This document shows positions 48,254-57,047 of a stretch of 64,000 bases of DNA, in pieces; the first letter of the stretch is position 1, and the number at the start of each line of letters is the position of its first letter. The notes under the pieces are model-generated. The model saw only the letters and a program-made list of their open reading frames with translations. It was not told the origin of the DNA and ran no database searches. Origin of the DNA: Hyphomicrobiales bacterium (lineage in GTDB: Bacteria; Pseudomonadota; Alphaproteobacteria; Rhizobiales; Beijerinckiaceae); assembly GCA_003963405.1 (NCBI GenBank), contig RXIY01000011.1, positions 38,559-102,558 on the forward strand. Reading direction: 5' to 3'. A program made the position numbers and the translations under genes.

Positions 48254-48637
48254 ATGAACATCATCGAGCAGCTCGAGGCCGAACAGGCGGCCAAGCTCAT
48301 CGAAGGCAAGAAGATTCCGGAATTCCGTCCCGGCGACACGGTCATCGTCAACGTGAAGGTCAAGGAAGGCGACCGTAGCCGCGTCCAGGCCTATGAGGGC
48401 GTCGTGATCGCCCGCAACGGCGGCGGTCTCAATGAGAGCTTCACCGTCCGCAAGATTTCCTATGGCGAAGGCGTCGAGCGCGTTTTCCCGATCCACGGGC
48501 CGCTGATCGACTCGATCAAGGTCGTCCGTCGCGGCAAGGTCCGCCGCGCCAAGCTCTATTATCTGCGCGACCGCCGCGGCAAGTCGGCCCGTATCGCCGA
48601 GCGCGTCGACCACAAGGCCAAGGCCTCGGGCGCGTAA
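48254..48637 (+). CDS. rplS: 50S ribosomal protein L19
   Basis: L19 (127 residues) lies at the subunit interface. The typical start [15 protein letters not shown] is preceded by AGGAGTT, and the conserved [32 protein letters not shown] and [11 protein letters not shown] blocks are present, followed by [17 protein letters not shown]. The usual neighbours rpsP-rimM-trmD are not adjacent, so the gene is here a single unit with its own promoter and a strong terminator. Confidence 0.98.
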   Translation: MNIIEQLEAEQAAKLIEGKKIPEFRPGDTVIVNVKVKEGDRSRVQAYEGVVIARNGGGLNESFTVRKISYGEGVERVFPIHGPLIDSIKVVRRGKVRRAKLYYLRDRRGKSARIAERVDHKAKASGA

Positions 48638-48660
48638 GCTCGCATCCGCAGGATTTTACG

Positions 48661-48698
48661 CCGCCCGGCGCCAGAGACGGCTCCGGGCGGTTTTCTTT
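48661..48698 (+). terminator. Rho-independent terminator of rplS
   Basis: An 8-bp GC stem (CCGCCCGG and CCGGGCGG) with a 14-base loop is followed by TTTTCTTTT. It starts 23 bases after the rplS stop. Confidence 0.88.
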
Positions 48699-48734
48699 TG
48701 CGCACTTGATTCCTCTCTGCGAGCGGGCGCGCGG

Positions 48735-49145
48735 CTATTTGTTGTCCAGCGGCCCGTTCAGGATCCAGCGGTGACCGAAGGGGTCGCGCAGGCTGGCGTA
48801 GCGCGTTCCCCAGAAGGAATTCGTCGGCTGGGTTTCGATCTTTGCGCCCAGTTTGGCAGCGCGGGCGCAGGCGTCGTCCACCTCTTTGGCGCTGTCATAT
48901 TCGAGACTGATCGAGACGGTGGCGCTGTCGCCCGGCATGGGCACGCGCGTCTGGCCGAGTTCGGGGAAGAAATCCGCAAGCATCACCGAGCCGCCATTGA
49001 TCAGCAATTCGCAATGGGCGATGCGCAACCCGTCCACCGAGGGCATGATGGCGCGCTGCTTGGCCTCGAAGGCGCCCGTGTAGAAGGCGATGGCGGCGGC
49101 GGCCGGGCTGACGGTCAGATAAGGCGCAACCCTCGGTCGGTTCAT
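48735..49145 (-). CDS. VOC (glyoxalase/PhnB-like) family protein
   Basis: A 136-residue vicinal-oxygen-chelate fold protein: YLTVSPAAAAIAFYTGAFEAK at the N-terminus and RYASLRDPFGHRWILNGPLD at the C-terminus are the usual repeats. Metal-binding histidine and glutamate positions exist (HCELL, FGHRW), but the substrate is unknown; many PhnB-like members have no tested activity. It overlaps by 4 bases the end of the upstream Rsm22-like gene on the same strand, so the two are translated together. Confidence 0.85.
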   Translation of the reverse strand: MNRPRVAPYLTVSPAAAAIAFYTGAFEAKQRAIMPSVDGLRIAHCELLINGGSVMLADFFPELGQTRVPMPGDSATVSISLEYDSAKEVDDACARAAKLGAKIETQPTNSFWGTRYASLRDPFGHRWILNGPLDNK

Positions 49146-50146
49146 CCATCTGCCTCCGGAAGGGCCGACAAGGCGTCGCCCCAGTCTTTTTTGCGATTCT
49201 CTTCATAGCGAGCCTTGTCCCGCTTGGGCAGGAAAATTTCGCGCAGCCCCGCCGATTCGCAAGCTTTCAGCGTGATCCCCGCCTTGCCGGAGCGCGCCGG
49301 GGCAAGGATGCGCCCGGCTGACGGCGCGCCGCTTCGCGCCGCGACGAGATAGGAAAACTTCTCGTCCTCGAAGGGGGCCTCGGCGCCCTTCAGCGCTTTG
49401 TGTTCGCGAGAGCGCGGCAGCCTGACCGAGAAATGGCACCAGTCGGGCGGCGAGAGCGGGCAGGGCCGCGCGTGGGGGCAGGGGGCCAGTATAGCGGCGC
49501 CAAGTTCGATCAGACGGGCGCGGATGCGCATGAGCCGCGCATGGTCGCGCGGCGTGCCGGGTTCGATGAGGGCGAGGGCGCCGCCCGTTCGCGTCCAGAG
49601 CGCGTCGGCGATTTCCGGCAGTTGATGCTCCGGAAGTTCGGTCAGCGCATAGGCGACGACGACAAGATCCCGCGGCGCGGCCGTTTCTGCGCCGAGGCGA
49701 GACATGTCGGCCGACGCGATCCTGGCCGAGGCGACCCGCGCCTCGCCGCTTTCAGCGGCGAGCGTCGCGGCGAGCGCGAGAAAGGCCGGGCTGCGGTCGA
49801 GCATGTCGACGGCGCCGATCTCCGGCCAGATCAGGGTGGCGGCGTAGGCCGCCGCGCCGAGGCCGCAGCCGACGTCGAGCAAGCTTTTCGGCGCGAACTC
49901 CGGCTGCTCGGTCGCGACGCGCCCAAGCGCGGCGACGACCGCAGCATAGGTCGCGGGCATCCGTGTCAGCGCATAGGCGAGGGCGTCCGTCTCATTGCGG
50001 ATCGCGTCGGCGGTCGGCTTGCGGGCGCGGTAGCTCTCGGACAGGCGGCGCGCGCTCTCGGCCAGCTCCTTGCGCGGCCGGCGCTCGAGCTGCGCCGCAA
50101 TCGCCGCGGCGAGCCCGGCGGGCAGGGCGGGTGACGGACCGCTCAT
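49142..50146 (-). CDS. Rsm22-like small-subunit rRNA methyltransferase-type protein
   Basis: A 334-residue class I SAM-binding protein with the Rsm22 family pattern known from mitochondria and alphaproteobacteria. Motif I is SLLDVGCGLGAAAYAA (about residue 90), and the segments VVVAYALTELP, LALIEPGTPRDHARLMRIRARLI and CPHARPCPLSPPDWCHFSVR are diagnostic; the cysteines of the last block probably hold a metal or cluster. Mitochondrial homologues support small-subunit assembly. The ATG at 50146 is preferred to a TTG three codons upstream. A VOC protein gene overlaps its stop. Confidence 0.85.
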   Translation of the reverse strand: MSGPSPALPAGLAAAIAAQLERRPRKELAESARRLSESYRARKPTADAIRNETDALAYALTRMPATYAAVVAALGRVATEQPEFAPKSLLDVGCGLGAAAYAATLIWPEIGAVDMLDRSPAFLALAATLAAESGEARVASARIASADMSRLGAETAAPRDLVVVAYALTELPEHQLPEIADALWTRTGGALALIEPGTPRDHARLMRIRARLIELGAAILAPCPHARPCPLSPPDWCHFSVRLPRSREHKALKGAEAPFEDEKFSYLVAARSGAPSAGRILAPARSGKAGITLKACESAGLREIFLPKRDKARYEENRKKDWGDALSALPEADG

Positions 50147-50246
50147 GCCGGGCAAGCGGGCGTCGCGGCGGGCGGACGGCGCGATCTCTCTTCCATGCCG
50201 CTTGCGTTACGGTTAGAAGAACCTCAATTCAAGGGGCGCCTTGCTT

Positions 50247-50299
50247 CTCCCCGCTTGGTCGGGAGGGCGGGCGGCTCCGGTCTCGCCGCTCGCGGGGAG
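50247..50299. repeat. Inverted repeat upstream of leuC
   Basis: CTCCCCGC at 50247-50254 pairs with GCGGGGAG at 50292-50299 around a 37-base loop in the leuC leader. It is followed by AGCTTAAGGGAAAAG, nearly the same as the segment after the nuoB-nuoC hairpin. It probably belongs to the same small repeat family. Confidence 0.5.
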
Positions 50300-50342
50300 C
50301 TTAAGGGAAAAGCCGCAGCCTGCGGCGTTGAGGAAAGTAGAT

Positions 50343-51761
50343 ATGTCCGCCAATTCGACCGCGCCGCGCACGCTCTACGACAAGATTTGGGACGACCATG
50401 TCGTCGACCGCCAGGACGACGGCGCCTGCCTGCTTTACATCGACCGGCACCTTATCCACGAAGTGACGAGCCCGCAGGCCTTCGAGGGGCTGCGCATGAC
50501 CGGCCGCACGGTGCGCGCGCCGCAGAAGACGCTCGCCGTCGTCGATCACAATGTGCCGACGACCGACCGCTCTCTCCCGATCGAGGACCCGGAAAGCAAG
50601 GCGCAGGTCGAGCAGCTCGCGGCCAACGCCAAGGAATTCGGCGTCGAATATTACGACGAGCACGACCGCCGCCAGGGCGTCGTCCACATCGTCGGCCCGG
50701 AGCAGGGATTCACGCTTCCCGGCATGACCATCGTCTGCGGCGACAGCCACACCTCGACGCATGGCGCTTTCGGCGCTTTGGCGCACGGCATCGGCACGTC
50801 GGAGGTCGAGCATGTGCTCGCCACCCAGACGCTGATCCAGAAAAAGGCCAAGAACATGCTGGTGCAGGTCGACGGCAAGCTCGCCGACGGCGCCACGGCC
50901 AAGGACATCATTCTCGCCATCATCGGCGAGATCGGCACGGCGGGCGGCACCGGCTATGTGATCGAATATGCGGGCGAGGCCATTCGCGATCTGTCGATGG
51001 AAGGCCGCATGACGGTCTGCAACATGTCGATCGAAGCAGGCGCCCGCGCCGGCCTCGTGGCGCCGGACGAGAAGACCTTCGCCTATCTGAAGGACCGCCC
51101 CAAGGGACCCAAGGGCGAGGCCTTCGACATGGCGCGCAAATATTGGGAGACGCTCTATACCGACGAGGGCGCGCATTTCGACAAGGTCATCCGCCTCGAC
51201 GCCAGCACGCTCGCGCCGACCGTCACCTGGGGCACCTCGCCCGAGGATGTCGTCGCCATCGATGGAACGGTGCCGACGCCCGACAGCGCCAAGACTCCCC
51301 AAAAGCGGGACGCCATCGCGCGCGCGCTGGCCTATATGGGCCTCGAAGGCGGCGAGAAGGTCACCGACATCGAGATCGATCGCGTCTTCATCGGCTCCTG
51401 CACCAATGGCCGTATCGAAGATCTCCGCGCCGCCGCGAAGATGGTCGAGGGCAAAAAGGTCCATGAGCGGGTCAACGCCATGGTCGTTCCTGGCTCGGGC
51501 CTTGTGAAGGCGCAGGCCGAGGCCGAAGGGCTCGACAAGATCTTCCTCGCGGCGGGCTTCGAGTGGCGCGAGCCGGGGTGCTCCATGTGCCTCGCGATGA
51601 ATCCGGACCGTCTGGCGCCGGGCGAGCGCTGCGCCTCGACTTCGAACCGTAATTTCGAGGGCCGTCAGGGCTTCAAGGGCCGGACCCATCTCGTCTCGCC
51701 CGCCATGGCTGCGGCGGCGGCCGTCGCCGGTCGCTTCGTCGACGTGCGAGAGTGGCGATAG
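50343..51761 (+). CDS. leuC: 3-isopropylmalate dehydratase, large subunit
   Basis: LeuC (472 residues) with LeuD isomerises 2- to 3-isopropylmalate in leucine synthesis. It is an aconitase-fold protein with a 4Fe-4S cluster; the ligands lie in [17 protein letters not shown] and [13 protein letters not shown]. Other typical blocks are [35 protein letters not shown]. The ATG at 50343 gives the usual [12 protein letters not shown] start; the frame is open further upstream without conserved sequence. leuD and leuB are not in the window. A strong terminator follows. Confidence 0.97.
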   Translation: MSANSTAPRTLYDKIWDDHVVDRQDDGACLLYIDRHLIHEVTSPQAFEGLRMTGRTVRAPQKTLAVVDHNVPTTDRSLPIEDPESKAQVEQLAANAKEFGVEYYDEHDRRQGVVHIVGPEQGFTLPGMTIVCGDSHTSTHGAFGALAHGIGTSEVEHVLATQTLIQKKAKNMLVQVDGKLADGATAKDIILAIIGEIGTAGGTGYVIEYAGEAIRDLSMEGRMTVCNMSIEAGARAGLVAPDEKTFAYLKDRPKGPKGEAFDMARKYWETLYTDEGAHFDKVIRLDASTLAPTVTWGTSPEDVVAIDGTVPTPDSAKTPQKRDAIARALAYMGLEGGEKVTDIEIDRVFIGSCTNGRIEDLRAAAKMVEGKKVHERVNAMVVPGSGLVKAQAEAEGLDKIFLAAGFEWREPGCSMCLAMNPDRLAPGERCASTSNRNFEGRQGFKGRTHLVSPAMAAAAAVAGRFVDVREWR

Positions 51762-51775
51762 GAAGGACTGAGGAA

Positions 51776-51797
51776 GGGGGCCGCGGCCCCCTTTTTT
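51776..51797 (+). terminator. Rho-independent terminator of leuC
   Basis: The palindrome GGGGGCCGCGGCCCCC is followed directly by TTTTTT, 14 bases after the leuC stop. Confidence 0.9.
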
Positions 51798-51884
51798 CGT
51801 TTGTCGCCAAAATGGCCGCGCTCCATGCGCGCCGAGGTCCAGCGCGACTTGTTGAGGCGACGCTACAGGCGCCATAGTCCGCCC

Positions 51885-52313
51885 ATGAGCGAATCATCCA
51901 TAGACTGGAGCCGGCAGGTCGCCCCGACGCTTGCCGAACTCGAAGCCATCGCCGACGCCGCCTTCGCGGCTCTGCCGTCAAAATTCACGCAACTGTGCGA
52001 GGGCGTCGTCTTTCGCGTCGAGGATTTCCCCGACGACGAGACGATGGAGGCCATGGAGTGCGAGACCGAATTCGACCTTCTCGGCCTCTTTCGCGGACGC
52101 GGGCTGACGGAGGGCGAGCATCTCGCCGAGACGGGCTCGGAGCCCAATATGGTGTGGCTCTATCGCCGTCCAATTCTCGACTTCTGGGCCGAAAGCGAGG
52201 AGACGCTGGGCGACATCGTCACCCATGTGCTCGTGCATGAGATCGGCCATCACTTCGGCCTGTCCGACGAGGACATGGAAGAGATCGAGCGGCAGGCGAC
52301 GGCGCAGGATTGA
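51885..52313 (+). CDS. Zincin-type metallopeptidase family protein
   Basis: A 142-residue protein with the HExxH zinc signature HEIGHHFGLSDEDM near residue 118, characteristic of the small bacterial zincin_1 (DUF1025) family. The family fold resembles a minimal metalloprotease; substrates are unknown. Other family segments are FTQLCEGVVFRVEDFP and DLLGLFRGRGL. No signal peptide is present, so it is cytoplasmic. The ATG at 51885 was chosen because upstream sequence is not conserved-looking. It is convergent with the methyltransferase gene. Confidence 0.87.
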   Translation: MSESSIDWSRQVAPTLAELEAIADAAFAALPSKFTQLCEGVVFRVEDFPDDETMEAMECETEFDLLGLFRGRGLTEGEHLAETGSEPNMVWLYRRPILDFWAESEETLGDIVTHVLVHEIGHHFGLSDEDMEEIERQATAQD

Positions 52314-52328
52314 AAAAGCCGCGTCGCG

Positions 52329-53072
52329 CTATTTCACGCATTCGATGAAGGCGATGGTCGGATGGTCGAGGAACGGCGTCCAGAAGTCGCGCCCGAACTC
52401 CTTCTCGCCTTCGGGTGAAAGGCGCGGCGCGCGCCAGACGATCTGCGTGAAGCCGGCGGCGCGAAACGCTTCCTCGTGCGCCTCCTCGTCGAGGAAGTAG
52501 TTCTCGATGTCGAAGGAGGTTCCGTCCTCGAGAAAGACGCGCCAGGTAATAGGAGCCCCCTCCCGCAGCCCGCCTTCGATCTTCGCCTCGAATCCATATT
52601 GCCGGTAGGAGCGGCGCGGGTCGAAATCGAGCAAGGGGCTGCTGTTGACGGTGACAAATCGTCCACCGGGCTTGAGGCAGCGCGCGACGGCGTCGCACAT
52701 GTCCTGCAATTCGCGACGGTCGTGCGCATAGTTGAGAAAATAGGCGGCGAAAGCGAGATCGAATTCGCCCTCGAAGGGCACCTTTTTCCCGTCTCCCACG
52801 CGATAGTCCAGGCCGCCGAGAGCCTGCTGCGCCTCTTGGGCCCGCGCGAGCTCGATCATCCCTGGCGACAGATCGACCCCAACGACGCGGTCCGCGCCTT
52901 TCTCGCGCAGCCGCCGCGTGTAATGGCCCTCGCCGCAGGCGATGTCGATGACGGCCTTGCCGTCGAGCGCGGGAATCAGCTGGTCCAGCGTGTAGGCCTC
53001 GATATGGGTCCGCCACGGATGTTGTTTGGCGCGCTGATATTCTTTCGCGATCGGATCGTAATCGGTCGTCAT
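52329..53072 (-). CDS. Class I SAM-dependent methyltransferase
   Basis: A 247-residue methyltransferase with motif I AVIDIACGEGHYTRRL (about residue 40), the acidic VVGVDLSPGMIELA and the late LKPGGRFVTVNSS strand. The overall pattern resembles small-molecule methyltransferases of the type 11/25 or toxoflavin-methylase group, but the acceptor is unknown. The C-terminal part (IENYFLDEEAHEEAF, LDHPTIAFIECVK) is typical of that group. Neighbours give no pathway. Confidence 0.8.
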   Translation of the reverse strand: MTTDYDPIAKEYQRAKQHPWRTHIEAYTLDQLIPALDGKAVIDIACGEGHYTRRLREKGADRVVGVDLSPGMIELARAQEAQQALGGLDYRVGDGKKVPFEGEFDLAFAAYFLNYAHDRRELQDMCDAVARCLKPGGRFVTVNSSPLLDFDPRRSYRQYGFEAKIEGGLREGAPITWRVFLEDGTSFDIENYFLDEEAHEEAFRAAGFTQIVWRAPRLSPEGEKEFGRDFWTPFLDHPTIAFIECVK

Positions 53073-53135
53073 TGTCGGCCCCTGGCGTTCGTATCAGCTT
53101 AGGCCGCGCGCCGGGCTTTGCAAATCCGCGGACGA

Positions 53136-53633
53136 CTACTCGATGAAAGGCGCGCTTTTCAGCCGTAAGCGGCGCTGTTCGCGCGTTTCCGTCGAGGCGT
53201 CGGCGGCCCTCTCCTCGATGGCGCCGAGCGCCGCGGCGGCGAAGGCCATCTGGCCGGTGAACGGCTTGCGTTTCGAGAAGGGAACGAAGCGGTCCGGCGA
53301 GAGAATGGCGGGGGCTTCCTGAACTTCGCGGGCGCGGATTGTCTGCCCCCCATCGTCAAAGCCGCATGATCCATCGCGCCGCCGGCAATCATCGCTGGCG
53401 ACGTCGCGCGGCGTCCTGCCGCGAGTCCGGGCGCGGGCGTCCGTGAGAGTCGGCGCGCATCCGGCCGGCCGCAACGCCGTGCAGGCGCCGCGCAAGACGA
53501 ATTGGGTTTTCCCCGCGCGCGCAGCGATGGCGGATGCGGGCGGGGCAAGAAGAGATGCGCAAACTGCAAGACCACAGAGGTTTGCGGCGCGCAAATAACC
53601 GGCGGCGGATGCTGCTGTGCTCGACATCGGCAT
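53136..53633 (-). CDS. Hypothetical exported protein
   Basis: A 165-residue frame with a possible signal peptide (ANLCGLAVCASLLAPPASA) and a basic, low-complexity mature part rich in Arg, Ala and Asp, with five cysteines in the region of residues 50-90. No family is recognised. There is no strong ribosome-binding site before the ATG and the composition resembles chance frames of GC-rich DNA, so it may not be a gene. Confidence 0.4.
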   Translation of the reverse strand: MPMSSTAASAAGYLRAANLCGLAVCASLLAPPASAIAARAGKTQFVLRGACTALRPAGCAPTLTDARARTRGRTPRDVASDDCRRRDGSCGFDDGGQTIRAREVQEAPAILSPDRFVPFSKRKPFTGQMAFAAAALGAIEERAADASTETREQRRLRLKSAPFIE

Positions 53634-53750
53634 GACTGGGGAAAGGCGTCAACGTTGCGATGACTTAAGGCAATATTTCTTTACGCTGACGCGAGCCTTG
53701 TGCCGGTCCGAGCCGGATAACCTATTTTTAATCGAGCCGAAAAGAGGACC

Positions 53751-54023
53751 TCAGGGGCTGAGAACGTAGATCGGAACGAGGATCATGGAGAGCGCGAGCG
53801 TCCTGATCGCGAGACCGAGGGGGAAGCCGACGCAGATCCAGTAGACGAGGTTATTCGGAAGGTGCGCCATGTACAGCATGATTTCGGGCCGCAGGCGCGA
53901 CATCCAGAGCATGTAGACGGAAATGGCGGCGCTGAGGGCAATGACGAACTCGACGCCATAGCCATGGATCCCCGCGACGATGACGACTGCGACGGTCATG
54001 CCGAATTTGAGCAGCGTGGCCAT
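53751..54023 (-). CDS. Small polytopic membrane protein, hypothetical
   Basis: A 90-residue protein with about three membrane helices (FGMTVAVVIVAGIHGYGVEFVI region, ISVYMLWM, and LVYWICVGFPLGLAIRTLALSMILV). Almost the whole chain is hydrophobic. GGAGAGG lies nine bases before the chosen ATG at 54023; the longer frame upstream lacks support. Function unknown. It is divergent from another tiny membrane protein gene. Confidence 0.62.
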   Translation of the reverse strand: MATLLKFGMTVAVVIVAGIHGYGVEFVIALSAAISVYMLWMSRLRPEIMLYMAHLPNNLVYWICVGFPLGLAIRTLALSMILVPIYVLSP

Positions 54024-54212
54024 GGCGCGCGACCCTCTCCGAGAACGCTTCACCTGAGAGAGATGGGGCAGGGCGGCGCGCAGGCAATTGGACGCACGAG
54101 CCGCTGGCTGCCGCCCTCGCCGCCACAACCGTGACGTAAGGGGGTCAAGTGAACGCCCAATTGAGGCGCTAGGAGCGAGCATCGGCGCAATGGATGCGCA
54201 GGAGGGTTGCGC

Positions 54213-54365
54213 ATGATCGGCAAATTATTGGGCTCGGCGCTGATGCTGCATGGTCTGGAGGCGAATGTCAGCGATTTGCAGGCGCAAGCCTTATTGCTCG
54301 CCGGCGCCTTCTTGATCATTCGCGGCATAAGGCGAAAGGAAGTCAGTCTCGGCCAAAGCGGCTGA
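54213..54365 (+). CDS. 50-residue membrane protein, hypothetical
   Basis: A 50-codon gene with a strong ribosome-binding site (AGGAGGG, six to seven bases before the ATG). The protein starts MIGKLLGSALMLHGLE, and ALLLAGAFLIIRGIRRK in the second half is a likely membrane helix with a basic cytoplasmic flank. It is too short for confident family assignment; the ribosome-binding site and the helix are the evidence that it is real. Confidence 0.5.
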   Translation: MIGKLLGSALMLHGLEANVSDLQAQALLLAGAFLIIRGIRRKEVSLGQSG

Positions 54366-54571
54366 TGGAGTCGCCGCCGCCCGACCGTCAAGGACAGGCT
54401 TTCCAATCGGCTCGCTGTGGAAAAAACAGCGTCCTTTCGGCGCGGGCGGGCGTTGGATATTCGTCCGGGGGCTCTATCTGCCTTCGTTGCGGTAGATTTG
54501 CATGCAGCCTAACAGGCGCATGCGCCCGCGACAGGCGCAGCCGCGGCTGTCCCAAGCGGAGGGAAACGGGC

Positions 54572-54940
54572 ATGGCCTTCTCTCACTTGACGCGCCCGCC
54601 GGCCCTTTTTTTAGGGACCGTTTTCGCACTTGCGTCGGCTGACGCCACGCTTGCCCAAAGGCGGATCAATCCGGTTGTTCTCGCGCCGGTTTCGACCCAG
54701 GCGCTGCCCAGGCAGTTCATGCAGGTCGACGGGGCGTTGGCTGCGCCCCTGGACCAATTTTTCGATATGGAGGATTGGCTGCCGCTGCTGGGAATGCTCG
54801 GATTGCTGCCAATCGAAAAGCAGATGGCGCAGCAGAGAGTCGCGCAGGCGTTTCCGGTCGCGTGGCAGGCCTTGTATGAGCGCCGTCTCTCAAGGGAGCC
54901 CCATATGCGCGCGTCGGCCCCGACCGCGGCGCGCCGTTAG
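54572..54940 (+). CDS. Hypothetical exported protein upstream of copC
   Basis: A 122-residue protein with a signal peptide (ALFLGTVFALASADATLAQ) and a short mature domain containing FMQVDGALAAPLDQFFDMEDWLP. No family recognised. GGAGGG lies eight bases before the ATG. It is 122 bp upstream of copC on the same strand, so a link to copper handling is possible but unsupported by metal-ligand motifs: there are few His, Met or Cys clusters. Confidence 0.58.
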   Translation: MAFSHLTRPPALFLGTVFALASADATLAQRRINPVVLAPVSTQALPRQFMQVDGALAAPLDQFFDMEDWLPLLGMLGLLPIEKQMAQQRVAQAFPVAWQALYERRLSREPHMRASAPTAARR

Positions 54941-55062
54941 GCGGGCCGCTCGAACGGCGCGGGTTCTGGCGGGCGCGCGACCCCGCGAGGCATTGCTCCC
55001 CTCTCTCGGAATCGGCTAAGCAGCTACGGCTCGGCTCAACCGGGCGGCCGCGGGTCGAAATC

Positions 55063-55419
55063 ATGGGACTGTTCCGACTTGTTAGCCTCGTCGCGTGCCT
55101 CGCCCTCACGGGTGGCGGCGCAGAGGCGCACGCCATCGTGCTCAACTCCACGCCGCGCCCCGACGCGATCGTGTCGGGCCGCGAGCTCGCCATCGAAATC
55201 CGCTTCAACAGCCGGATCGACGCCGGGCGGTCGCATATCAAGCTTTTCGGCCGCGAGGGCGCGGCCGTTTCCCTGCCGCTAGACGAGTCTGCCTCTGAAG
55301 ATATGCTGAAGGCGCGGGCCACGGGTCTCGCGCCGGGGAGCTATCGCCTGCATTGGCAGACGCTGAGCCCCGACGGGCATATTTCGCAAGGCGATATTCC
55401 TTTCCGGGTCGACCGCTGA
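55063..55419 (+). CDS. copC: CopC-domain periplasmic copper-binding protein
   Basis: A 118-residue CopC protein. After the signal peptide (cut after AEA) the mature chain starts with His23, the N-terminal histidine used for Cu(II) binding in CopC, followed by AIVLNSTPRPDAIV. The later motif HWQTLSPDGHISQGDIPF is the second conserved block with the Asp-x-His ligands. It delivers copper to or scavenges it for the membrane partner CopD, whose gene starts 2 bp after its stop. Confidence 0.93.
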   Translation: MGLFRLVSLVACLALTGGGAEAHAIVLNSTPRPDAIVSGRELAIEIRFNSRIDAGRSHIKLFGREGAAVSLPLDESASEDMLKARATGLAPGSYRLHWQTLSPDGHISQGDIPFRVDR

Positions 55420-55421
55420 CG

Positions 55422-57047
55422 ATGCAGCTTTTCATCGAGATCTACGGCTTTCTCAGCGTGGTGCTGCGCGGGTTCATCCTCGCCGCGCAGTCCGTTTCGG
55501 TCGGCGGGCTCGCCTTTCTGCTGCTGCTAATCTGGCCGCTCGCCGATGCGCTCGGCCCCTCGGGCGCTGTGCTGGAGCGCCGCGCTTTGCGGCTCGTCTT
55601 TCTGTCGGCCTGCGGTCTCGTCGCCGCGGAGGCGCTGGCAGCGGCCTCGCTCACGCTGATGCTCGCCGGCACGCTCGATATTCCCGTCCGCGAGGCGGCT
55701 GAGGCGCGCGCCGTCGCGGTCGATCTCATGGCGGCGCTTCTCGGCGCCGTCGTCGCCCTCTCGGCCTGGCGCGGCCGGCGCGGGGGCGTGGCGATCCGCT
55801 CGGCGGCGCCGGTGCTGGCGGCGCTGCTCATCGGCGTGCAGGCGGGCGCGACCCATGCCGTCAGCCAGTTCGAAGGCGCCCTCGCGCTCGCTGGCGCCGA
55901 ACTGCTCCACATGGGCGGCGCGGCGGTCTGGATCGGCGGCATTCCTTATTTTCTCATGGCGCTGACCGACGTGGCCGATCCCCGCGCCCGCGCCGAGATT
56001 GCAAGCCGCTTCTCGGTGATGGCCGCGGGCGCCGTCGCCGCGCTGCTCGCCGGCGGACTTCTGATGGCGGCCTATTACGTCGGCGCGCCGGAGGCCCTGT
56101 ATGGCGCCTCTTATGGCGTCATGCTCAGCGCCAAGATCGTCCTGTTCCTGGGGCTGCTGTTTCTCGGCGGGCTCAATTTCCTCGCCGTGCGCAAGCTCAG
56201 GAACGAGCCGGCCGGACCGCTGCTGCGCACGCGGCGCTTCGCCGAGACGGAGATCGGGGTCGGCCTGACGGTGATCTTCTGCGCCGCCTCGCTCGCTTCG
56301 CTGCCGCCGGCGCGCGATCTCCCCAACGATCGGGCGAGCTTCGCCGAAATCGTCGACCGGCTGGAGCCGCGCCTGCCGGTGCGGCTCGACAGTCCCGATT
56401 TCGAGGCGCTCTCGGCGGCGCTCCCGGCCGAGGCGACGAAGGACCTGCCGCCGGGAACACAGCCGCGCCGGGCCGCCGACATCGCCTGGTCGGAATATAA
56501 TCATCACTGGGCCGGGCTTTTCGTCGTCGCCATGGGCGTCATGGCGCTTCTGGAGCGCATGAGCCGACGCCTCGCCCCCATCATGCGCCATTGGCCGCTG
56601 GTCTTCATCGGGCTCGCCGGCTTTCTCTTCCTGCGCGCCGACGAATCCGTCTGGCCGTTGGGACGCCTGGGCCTGATCGAAAGCCTGCGCGATCCGGAGA
56701 TCGCCCAGCACCGGCTGCTGACGCTGCTCATCGTCGCCTTCGGGCTCTTCGAGTGGCGGGTGAGGCTCGGGCGCGTGACGAAATGGTGGGCGCCATACGT
56801 CTTCCCGATCAGCACGGCGACGGCGGCGGCCTTTCTGCTGACCCATTCGCACGCCTTGACCAATCTCAAGGAAGAGACCCTGATCGAGATCACCCATACG
56901 CCGCTCGCGCTCGTCGGCGTCGCGGCCGGCTGGTCGCGCTGGCTGGAGCTGCGGCTCGACGGCGAGGCGAAGAAGATCGCCGGCTTCGTCTGGCCGGTCG
57001 CCTTCATCCTCGCCGGGCTGATGCTGGTCTTCTACCGGGAAGCCTGA
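55422..57047 (+). CDS. copD: CopD family copper transport membrane protein
   Basis: A 541-residue polytopic membrane protein with the CopD domain in the first half (HMGGAAVWIGGIPYFLMAL with its conserved His, and the later KIVLFLGLLFLGGLNFLAVRK). The C-terminal half has further helices and a periplasm-facing part with YNHHWAGLFVV. CopC-CopD pairs import copper into the cell; in methanotrophs they are frequent near copper-dependent methane oxidation genes, but no pmo genes are present here. It follows copC by 2 bp. Its end overlaps the convergent peptidase gene by 16 bases. Confidence 0.87.
   Translation: MQLFIEIYGFLSVVLRGFILAAQSVSVGGLAFLLLLIWPLADALGPSGAVLERRALRLVFLSACGLVAAEALAAASLTLMLAGTLDIPVREAAEARAVAVDLMAALLGAVVALSAWRGRRGGVAIRSAAPVLAALLIGVQAGATHAVSQFEGALALAGAELLHMGGAAVWIGGIPYFLMALTDVADPRARAEIASRFSVMAAGAVAALLAGGLLMAAYYVGAPEALYGASYGVMLSAKIVLFLGLLFLGGLNFLAVRKLRNEPAGPLLRTRRFAETEIGVGLTVIFCAASLASLPPARDLPNDRASFAEIVDRLEPRLPVRLDSPDFEALSAALPAEATKDLPPGTQPRRAADIAWSEYNHHWAGLFVVAMGVMALLERMSRRLAPIMRHWPLVFIGLAGFLFLRADESVWPLGRLGLIESLRDPEIAQHRLLTLLIVAFGLFEWRVRLGRVTKWWAPYVFPISTATAAAFLLTHSHALTNLKEETLIEITHTPLALVGVAAGWSRWLELRLDGEAKKIAGFVWPVAFILAGLMLVFYREA

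Noticed and set aside
50195..50342. Frame with several leucine codons, two of them TTA, upstream of leuC, considered as a leucine attenuator leader peptide
   Set aside because: There is no stop codon to make a short peptide, leucine codons are not in tandem, and no antiterminator/terminator pair with a T-run precedes leuC.
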